Below the pieces are notes generated by a model. That model was not told where the DNA came from, searched no databases, and was given only the letters and a program-made list of their open reading frames with translations. From Chloroflexota bacterium (GTDB lineage Bacteria; Chloroflexota; Anaerolineae; Anaerolineales; UBA4823), in assembly GCA_029265355.1 (NCBI GenBank), contig JAJUJL010000013.1:83827-147826 (forward strand): DNA of 64,000 bases, given 5' to 3'. This document shows, piece after piece, positions 59,208 through 64,000 of this stretch. The position numbers and the translations under genes were made by a program. Position 1 is the stretch's first letter; each line of letters opens with the position of its first letter.

Positions 59208-60435
59208 TCTTAATCAATTCCCATTCGTTTCCGGGGTGCTTTCTACCCTCAGTATTTTTGATTTGACCGGTCAAACTCTCACGCGCCCGATAAATGGTAG
59301 CCCTCGAATACCCGTAATCCTTCCCCAGCTCCACCACATCCACCGGCCTCATCGCCCCATGCTCCATCAGCGTCGATAGCAGCCACTCCTGGCACTCCTC
59401 CTCCTTCGTTGGCTCCTGGTACTTCTCCGGCGCCTCATCCAGCCAGTGCAGATACACCCCCTTCGGCTGGAGCTGCCTGAACTCAAACCCCAACGGCTGC
59501 TCGTACGGCCCCAGGTTCGTCTTCAACATCTTCAGCTCACGCGGCCCGTTCGGATCGAACTCCGGCCCTGTCTGCACCACGTGCAGCCCCATCACGACTC
59601 TACTCATCGCCACGATATGCCCCGACCCGCTCAGATCGCTCATATCCAGATCGAAATTCATCATCGACTGCTGCCCGCTGCCCGGCTTACGGATATGATG
59701 CACCAGCAGCATCCCCGCCCGGAATGCCCCCGCCAATTGTGAAAGATAACTGAGCAGCTCCCGCACATCCTCCACGTTATTCTGCCCCTTCGAATGCACG
59801 CTGCTCAAACTGTCGATGATGATCAGCTCCGGCTGCACGCTCGCCGCCAGCTCGATCAACCGGCTGCGATACTTATCACTCCCAAAATCGATCCAATCCC
59901 CGTCATCCGGCATCATCAAATACAGCTTCTTCCGGTCGATCTGATAATTCTCCGCCCGCTCGTTCAGGATCTGCGGCACGTTCTCCGCCTCCACATAAAT
60001 CACCGGCGCGCCTGGCTCCGGCACTGGCGAGCCGTCCGGGAAATTCTTACCGCTGATAATCCGCCAGGCCAGGTCCAGCGCCAACATACTCTTACCGCTG
60101 CCCGGGCTGGCGCCCAACAGCGTAATCATGCTTCTGGGGATCCACCCTGGCCAGAGAAACTCAATCGGCGGCAGGTCCTCTGCAATCTCCGCCAGGCTCG
60201 GAAACCGCATCCGGAACCCCGGCTGCGCCATCAAAATCTCATTGATCAACTGGTCTCGCTCCTGAGAGACCATCAACAACTCCATCAGCACATCCCGCTC
60301 CGTACCCGGCTGTGCCTTCTCCAGCGCCCGCCACAACGAAGCCCACGGCTCCTGGAACTGCCGCACCTTATATTCCACCGGCAGCCCCGCCATCCGGTCT
60401 GCTATTGCCTGTACCTGCATTCGCCTCGTCAGCAT
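59197..60435 (-). CDS. RepA-like hexameric ATPase/helicase (AAA_25 type)
   Basis: The protein of about 412 aa has a RecA-like fold with Walker A LLGASPGSGKSMLALDLA (about 110-125), Walker B LIIIDSLSSVHSKGQNN, and MLLVHHIRKPGSGQQS. A C-terminal winged helix follows (DVVELGKDYGYSRATIYRAR). Proteins of this layout act as replicative helicases or loaders in plasmids and phages. ATG 60435 is the favoured start; GTG 60450 is possible. Confidence 0.82.
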   Translation of the reverse strand: MLTRRMQVQAIADRMAGLPVEYKVRQFQEPWASLWRALEKAQPGTERDVLMELLMVSQERDQLINEILMAQPGFRMRFPSLAEIAEDLPPIEFLWPGWIPRSMITLLGASPGSGKSMLALDLAWRIISGKNFPDGSPVPEPGAPVIYVEAENVPQILNERAENYQIDRKKLYLMMPDDGDWIDFGSDKYRSRLIELAASVQPELIIIDSLSSVHSKGQNNVEDVRELLSYLSQLAGAFRAGMLLVHHIRKPGSGQQSMMNFDLDMSDLSGSGHIVAMSRVVMGLHVVQTGPEFDPNGPRELKMLKTNLGPYEQPLGFEFRQLQPKGVYLHWLDEAPEKYQEPTKEEECQEWLLSTLMEHGAMRPVDVVELGKDYGYSRATIYRARESLTGQIKNTEGRKHPGNEWELIKTSE

Positions 60436-60460
60436 CTCATTTCGCCTCACTTCTCTAGTT

Positions 60461-60515
60461 ACCCCCCTTCCCAGAGCGATGTACTCATCGCCAGGGAAAG
60501 GGGTTGGGGGTTAGG
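60461..60515. repeat. Family B dispersed repeat with enlarged loop
   Basis: The usual CCCCTTCCC and GGGAAAGGGG arms are separated by a 21-bp insert that itself contains GCGATG/CATCGC. It lies upstream of the RepA-like gene. Confidence 0.65.
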
Positions 60516-60540
60516 TCCTGTTCCGCTAATGCAACTTACC
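60513..60540. repeat. Boundary motif F, best copy
   Basis: Consensus CTGTTCCGCTAATNNNNCTTACCCGC. Related copies are near 23584, 27941, 30295, 31394, 35510, 38334, 45704, 48196, 51442, 53868 and 56817, always in short gene gaps and usually beside a family A, B or C repeat. Confidence 0.55.
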
Positions 60541-60844
60541 CGCGGCCATCTTCACCGGGCACAACCGGCTCCAAATACTCAATCCACACATTCCCATCGA
60601 GCTCGATCTTCGCCGCTTCTTCCCAAAACCTGCCCAACTTCTCCGGTCCCAGCTCTGCCAGAGCCTTGACGTACTGCATCAACGGCAGCGGATGACCTCG
60701 CCGGAACCACGCATTCACCACCTTTGCATGCCACTCGCACCTGGTCGTCCGCCTTGCATTATCGTTGTACAGCATCAACTTCCCCTCGCACTTCCCCAGC
60801 CAGGGTTCATCAAAAATATGCCCACAATCGCATCTCTTATCCAT
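60536..60844 (-). CDS. Small phage protein, unknown (102 aa)
   Basis: Cys/His residues near the start (MDKRCDCGHIFDE, GKCEGKLMLYN, TRCEWHAKVV) suggest a zinc site. The remainder is helical. AAGG precedes the ATG and the gene overlaps the nuclease gene end. The C-terminus runs into a boundary motif. Confidence 0.55.
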   Translation of the reverse strand: MDKRCDCGHIFDEPWLGKCEGKLMLYNDNARRTTRCEWHAKVVNAWFRRGHPLPLMQYVKALAELGPEKLGRFWEEAAKIELDGNVWIEYLEPVVPGEDGRG

Positions 60845-61466
60845 TGCTCACCTTCGCGTCTTCGCGCCTTCGCGGTTCAACCTCACACTTCCCACAACTG
60901 CACTCCGGTCGCTCATACCCCACCACCGCCTTGATCAACCGGTCAACCTTCTCCCGCACCTGCCGCCCTATGCCCGGGTTATACTTCACCGCTACCACAC
61001 ACATCGCCCCTGTGTCCCTCGCCAGGTACACCACGAACGCAATCGGCCTCTTCAAAAAAGTCATGTACGCCTGCACCTGCCAGAACACCCGGTTCGGCAG
61101 CCGGTAATTTTGCGGCAGCCAATCCTCCCGCTGAACCGTCTTGATCTCCAACAGCGCATTCGGCAAAATCACCCCATCGGTATGCCCCTGCACCAGGCCC
61201 CCATGCAGGCTGATCGACTCCCCCGCCCCGTACACCCCCAACGCCCTCAACCGCGCCACCAGTAGCCCCTCGCATTCATAACTCAACCTGGTCTTCAAAT
61301 GCTCCGCCACCGGCTGGCCACGACTGCCGTTCCGCACCCGGTCATAAATCACCCGCTCGCAGTCCCCAATCCCCGAAAGCCCGATATATTGTCGGTGGTC
61401 TTCATACCCGCTGTTCTTGACACTCCAATCCACCAAATCCGCCGCTAACTGGCTTGCACTGATCAT
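60837..61466 (-). CDS. PD-(D/E)XK superfamily nuclease
   Basis: The 209-aa protein has the nuclease core GHTDGVILPNALLEIKTVQR (the Asp, then E-x-K) followed by a QVQAYMTFL helix, the RecB/Cas4-like layout. Cys residues near the end (CSCGKCE) may complete a metal cluster. It probably takes part in phage recombination or replication. The tail PRRREDAKVSNG is translated from a family C repeat. Confidence 0.8.
   Translation of the reverse strand: MISASQLAADLVDWSVKNSGYEDHRQYIGLSGIGDCERVIYDRVRNGSRGQPVAEHLKTRLSYECEGLLVARLRALGVYGAGESISLHGGLVQGHTDGVILPNALLEIKTVQREDWLPQNYRLPNRVFWQVQAYMTFLKRPIAFVVYLARDTGAMCVVAVKYNPGIGRQVREKVDRLIKAVVGYERPECSCGKCEVEPRRREDAKVSNG
60851..60880. repeat. Family C dispersed repeat (end of nuclease gene)
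   Basis: In frame, encoding PRRREDAK. Confidence 0.65.
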
Positions 61467-61518
61467 CCTACTGCCTCCATCGCTTCCGTTCGTCTACGGC
61501 CTTCCTGGCGGGTCACAT

Positions 61519-61605
61519 GCTGGCAATAATGCCAGCCTCAACGCCAGCCTAAGCCTTTTATCAAATATTGCCTATGCTGGCATTTACGCCAGCATTTACG
61601 CCAGC
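61519..61605. repeat. Two triads of a hexamer on a 12-bp period (probable partition site)
   Basis: GCTGGC-6-GCCAGC-6-GCCAGC occurs twice: at 61519, 61531, 61543 and at 61576, 61588, 61600. Each step is exactly 12 bp and the triads start 57 bp apart. The spacers differ (AATAAT, CTCAAC versus ATTTAC, ATTTAC). The array is directly downstream of the RHH-ParA cassette and just before the nuclease gene, so it is a candidate centromere and/or operator. Confidence 0.7.
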
Positions 61606-61633
61606 CTGTTTTTTAGATATTTCAAAATTCCAC

Positions 61634-61660
61634 CTTCGCGTCTTAGAGCCTTTGCGGTTC
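61634..61660. repeat. Family C dispersed repeat (near partition iterons)
   Basis: Core TTAGAGCCTTTGCGGTTCA, 29 bp from the iteron array and adjacent to a family D copy. Confidence 0.6.
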
Positions 61661-61664
61661 ATTT

Positions 61665-61698
61665 CTTATCTGCGTCAATCTGCGAAATCTGCGGATAA
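61665..61698. repeat. Family D dispersed repeat (RHH gene stop)
   Basis: Supplies SADFAD and TGA to the RHH protein. Confidence 0.7.
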
Positions 61699-62067
61699 AT
61701 CCAATGACCATTCATAACGCAGCGATTTTGAAATCACCCGGTACCTCCGCAGATCCACCCGCCCATCCTCCACCGCCGCCAACCCATACCGCAGCAGAAA
61801 CCCCGCCACGTGCGCCGGCGGAACCCCCAACGCCTCTGCCAACCTGGTCACCTGCTCGCTCACCTCCTCCGGCAGATCGTACGTCACCTTATTGCGCTTT
61901 GCATCCCGAGCCGCCTGCTTGCGCTGCGCCGCCGTCTGGCTGCGAGCCCGCCTCGCCCGCTCCTGGATGTCTCCATACAGCGGATCGCCTGCCGGTTCGT
62001 CCCCCATCGCACTTGTAACCGCCGCATCCAACGGTCTGCGCTCCAACGAATTTTTTTTGACTGCCAT
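61675..62067 (-). CDS. Ribbon-helix-helix DNA-binding protein, probable partition adaptor
   Basis: The 130-aa product starts MAVKKNSLERRPLDAAVTSA at 62067. A basic N-terminal arm (RARRARSQTAAQRKQAARDA) precedes an RHH core: NKVTYDLPEEVSEQVTRLAE, then ALGVPPAHVAGFLLRYGLAA. Following parA, it resembles the small centromere-binding proteins of type Ib partition systems (ParG, omega). The last residues LSADFAD and the stop are encoded by a family D repeat. Confidence 0.75.
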   Translation of the reverse strand: MAVKKNSLERRPLDAAVTSAMGDEPAGDPLYGDIQERARRARSQTAAQRKQAARDAKRNKVTYDLPEEVSEQVTRLAEALGVPPAHVAGFLLRYGLAAVEDGRVDLRRYRVISKSLRYEWSLDLSADFAD

Positions 62068-62137
62068 CACGCACCCTCGCCCAATCTCGCTCAAAAATCG
62101 GAAAAATCGGTTCTTCTTTCCCAGAAAATAAACGCGT

Positions 62138-62947
62138 TTAAAAACCCAGCGCCGTCCGCGCAATCTCCGCCGCGTGTAAATACCCGCCGGTCCGCCCGGC
62201 GCTGTTGCGGCTCAGCTTACCCTGCTCGTACCCCACCGCCGCCGGCGAAGTAGGCCAATACTCCCAAATCGTCTTACCATACGCGCTCGCCTCCCGCACG
62301 TGCGTATCCCGCGGCACCGGCGGCAGCAGCAGCCGGAAATCACCAACCGCCTCCTGCAATCGCTTGACATTCTCCATTGTCTCGCTCGTCGAACGCTCGA
62401 ACATCGTCGGCAGCACCCCGATCAGCGCCGGCGGCGTCACGTTTGGATACCGCCCGAGCTGCGCCGCAGTATTGATAATGGACATTACCCCCGTCAGCGC
62501 CAGGTGATCCATCACCGCCGGGACGATCAGCGCATCGCTCGCCACCAGCGCGCTCACGTGCAGCACATCGGTGGAGGGCGGCATATCCAGCACCACCAGG
62601 TCATAATCGCCCTCCGCCTGCCCCAATGCCATCGAAATCAAATACGCCCGGAAATCAGAACCCTGCGCGTGCGCCTTGACCAGCTCCGCCGTGTGATCGT
62701 TCGTCACCACATCCAGATGCAGCCTACCCGGCACCACGCACCGATCCAACGCATCCCCCCGCACCAGCCAGCGGAACAACCCATCCCCCGACCGCAACCC
62801 CAGCGACTCCGCCACATGCCCCTGCGAGTCCAGATCCACGATCAACACTCGCGCCCCCGTCTGCATCGCAAACCAATGCGCCAGGTGCACCGCTGTCGTC
62901 GTCTTCCCCACCCCGCCCTTCTGATTCCCGATCGCTAAAACCTTCAT
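62138..62947 (-). CDS. parA: ParA family partition ATPase
   Basis: The 269-aa product starts MKVLAIGNQKGGVGKTTTAV at 62947 behind GGGAGG. It has the deviant Walker A KGGVGKTT, Walker A' LIVDLDSQGH and a switch region LVVLDMPPSTD. It lacks an N-terminal HTH, as in type Ib systems. It would drive plasmid-style segregation with the RHH protein encoded next to it. It overlaps the upstream gene by ATGA. Confidence 0.92.
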   Translation of the reverse strand: MKVLAIGNQKGGVGKTTTAVHLAHWFAMQTGARVLIVDLDSQGHVAESLGLRSGDGLFRWLVRGDALDRCVVPGRLHLDVVTNDHTAELVKAHAQGSDFRAYLISMALGQAEGDYDLVVLDMPPSTDVLHVSALVASDALIVPAVMDHLALTGVMSIINTAAQLGRYPNVTPPALIGVLPTMFERSTSETMENVKRLQEAVGDFRLLLPPVPRDTHVREASAYGKTIWEYWPTSPAAVGYEQGKLSRNSAGRTGGYLHAAEIARTALGF

Positions 62948-63159
62948 CGTCTGCCTCCCGGCCTTTGAACGCCGTGATACTCGCACACCAGGACCACCTG
63001 CCACACCCCGGCCACCGGCACCCGCTGCACCGTCATCTCCCGCCCGCACACCGGACAAGAATGATTGTTTTTCCCATTGCTCCCCTTCCCTTTAGGGAAG
63101 GGGTTGGGGGTTAGATGCACTAACCCCCCATCACGCTCAACAATCAACTGCTGCTCCAT
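62944..63159 (-). CDS. Small zinc-ribbon protein with in-frame repeat (71 aa)
   Basis: ATG 63159 has GGGAGG upstream. The zinc ribbon is CPVCGREMTVQR with CEYHG. The preceding segment HLTPNPFPKGKG is encoded by a family B repeat lying in frame between the N-terminal arm and the ribbon. Function unknown. Confidence 0.55.
   Translation of the reverse strand: MEQQLIVERDGGLVHLTPNPFPKGKGSNGKNNHSCPVCGREMTVQRVPVAGVWQVVLVCEYHGVQRPGGRR
63081..63117. repeat. Family B dispersed repeat (inside zinc-ribbon gene)
   Basis: In frame. The core CCCCTTCCCTTTAGGGAAGG is the best palindrome of the family. Confidence 0.75.
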
Positions 63160-63161
63160 CC

Positions 63162-63527
63162 TCACCTCCCGTACGACCTGGCAGCCACGCGCGCCCCATC
63201 CGAGCAAGACTCCTCCGCGTCGCCGACAATATTCAACCGTACCCCCACATCCATTCCGTGCTCCATAATGAACCTGGCGTAACTGTCGATCTCAAAAGCC
63301 TGGCCGGGCTGCCAGTCCACCGTAATGCAATCGCCGCACTCCCGGCCAGTATGCCGCTGGGCTGCAATCTCCGCCGCCCGCACCACCGGATGCACGCCAT
63401 CCACCTCCCAATCGTTAGCCGTCAGCGCCTCCCCCATTCCGCTGAGCCACCAGATAAACTTGTAGCCTACCCAGCCGCTCAACGCCAGGCCCACCACACA
63501 CCCCAACATCTCTCGCCACCCGTCCAT
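63162..63527 (-). CDS. Small protein with N-terminal membrane segment, unknown (121 aa)
   Basis: A hydrophobic segment (MLGCVVGLALSGWVGYKFIW) is followed by a soluble region with VVRAAEIAAQRHTGRECGDC and DYARFIMEHGMDVG-like helices (YARFIMEHGMDVG). It lies 2 bp from the zinc-ribbon gene. No family recognised. Confidence 0.5.
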   Translation of the reverse strand: MDGWREMLGCVVGLALSGWVGYKFIWWLSGMGEALTANDWEVDGVHPVVRAAEIAAQRHTGRECGDCITVDWQPGQAFEIDSYARFIMEHGMDVGVRLNIVGDAEESCSDGARVAARSYGR

Positions 63528-63559
63528 ATCGCCTCCGCTCGTTAGCTAACAGCCAACAA

Positions 63560-63988
63560 CTATTTACACTCGCTGTCCTTCACCCACCCAATCCAACTCA
63601 TCCCGCTCACCAGCAGCCACCCCGGCGCGTGTGTCTCCATCTTTTCCCGCGCCATCAGCGCCCCCGTTGGCACCTCCGCAAACGGCATCACGGAACCGTC
63701 CTTCGGCTCATACCGCAGCAGCGCCCCCACCTGCATCAGGCAAAAATCGCTTTGATTCTCGTCCGGCTGAATTGCCCACTTAGGAGGCACGACCACATGA
63801 ACCTGAACCTCCGTCCCCTCCCCCCTCGACCCCAGGTTCATCACAGGCGCCGCTTGCTCTCCCCCTCTCCCTGGAAGGGAGAGGGCCGGGGTGAGGGTGT
63901 CCCCCCCGCCCGGCTGCGGATACGGAACCGGACCCGGATCGACCGGCGCCGGATCACGCCCAGGCACCACCAGCCCACTGTCACTCAT
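63560..63988 (-). CDS. Phage protein with repeat-encoded segment, unknown
   Basis: ATG 63988 is near the right edge and the frame stays open to 64000, so the true start may lie outside. A Pro/Gly-rich N-terminus runs into TLTPALSLPGRGG, encoded by a family A repeat. A more globular part follows (FCLMQVGALLRYEPKDGSVM, GWLLVSGMSWIGWVKDSE). Function unknown. Confidence 0.45.
   Translation of the reverse strand: MSDSGLVVPGRDPAPVDPGPVPYPQPGGGDTLTPALSLPGRGGEQAAPVMNLGSRGEGTEVQVHVVVPPKWAIQPDENQSDFCLMQVGALLRYEPKDGSVMPFAEVPTGALMAREKMETHAPGWLLVSGMSWIGWVKDSECK
63861..63899. repeat. Family A dispersed repeat (inside last ORF)
   Basis: It is in frame within the gene at 63560-63988, with the same TGGAA loop as the copies at 41267 and 48478. 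Confidence 0.8.
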
Positions 63989-64000
63989 CCCCGGCGGCAA

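Noticed and set aside
61519..61605. CRISPR array
   Set aside because: The repeats are hexamers on a 12-bp step, far too short and too close for CRISPR, and no cas gene is present.

Overview
The window joins about 20.4 kb of bacterial chromosome to about 43.5 kb of an integrated siphovirus-type prophage that continues past position 64000. The host looks like a member of the Chloroflexota, probably class Anaerolineae. The grounds are a class A penicillin-binding protein with a long Thr-Pro tail, a myo-inositol-1-phosphate synthase of the prokaryotic type, paired c-di-AMP-receptor-like (DarA) proteins, and the overall gene style. No 16S gene is present, so this is inference.

Chromosomal part (1-20.5 kb). 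The order is a membrane-anchored PPIase fragment, an rpsF-ssb-rpsR operon with its own promoter, leader hairpin and terminator, a flavin reductase with amrA, two DarA-like genes after a large six-hairpin glycosidase, a MaoC dehydratase with a bifunctional PBP, a TSUP transporter, an EEP-family nuclease/phosphatase, a CDP-alcohol phosphatidyltransferase, a DUF5519 protein, and a marR-yceI pair sharing a palindromic operator. Next come a 688-aa coiled-coil protein that is probably expressed from a leaderless mRNA, yebC-ruvC, the inositol phosphate synthase, and a GAF histidine kinase. The region ends with tRNA-Pro(CGG).

Prophage part (20.5-64 kb). A tyrosine recombinase lies just downstream of the tRNA on the + strand. 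Every other phage gene I could support is on the - strand, so transcription runs from 64 kb towards 21.6 kb. In that direction the modules are: a partition cassette (ParA plus a ribbon-helix-helix protein) with a striking iteron array; replication/recombination genes (PD-(D/E)XK nuclease, RepA-like ATPase, CHC2/Toprim primase, MazG-like, ParB-like and LexA-like DNA-binding proteins); a run of small early genes; a DNA methylase; a lysis block (membrane proteins, GH25 endolysin); terminase; portal; head morphogenesis; a phosphoesterase; a tRNA-like RNA; a capsid gene with an unusual leader; a block of glycosidase and lectin-like genes; head-tail and tail genes including a -1 frameshifted tail chaperone; tape measure; and tail tip proteins.

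The most unusual features are in the phage non-coding DNA. (1) The capsid gene is preceded by a good promoter, a 7-codon leader ORF, an intrinsic terminator and a second related hairpin, laid out like an attenuator or a put-type antitermination site. (2) A stand-alone 85-nt tRNA-like RNA lacks a recognisable D-stem and ends in its own terminator. (3) Gene boundaries across the whole prophage carry at least five families of short dispersed sequences. These often supply stop codons or in-frame peptide segments, so that unrelated proteins share tails such as SADFAD. (4) The partition module has two triads of a hexamer on an exact 12-bp period. Integrase plus a partition cassette plus replication genes suggests an element that can both integrate and persist as a plasmid.
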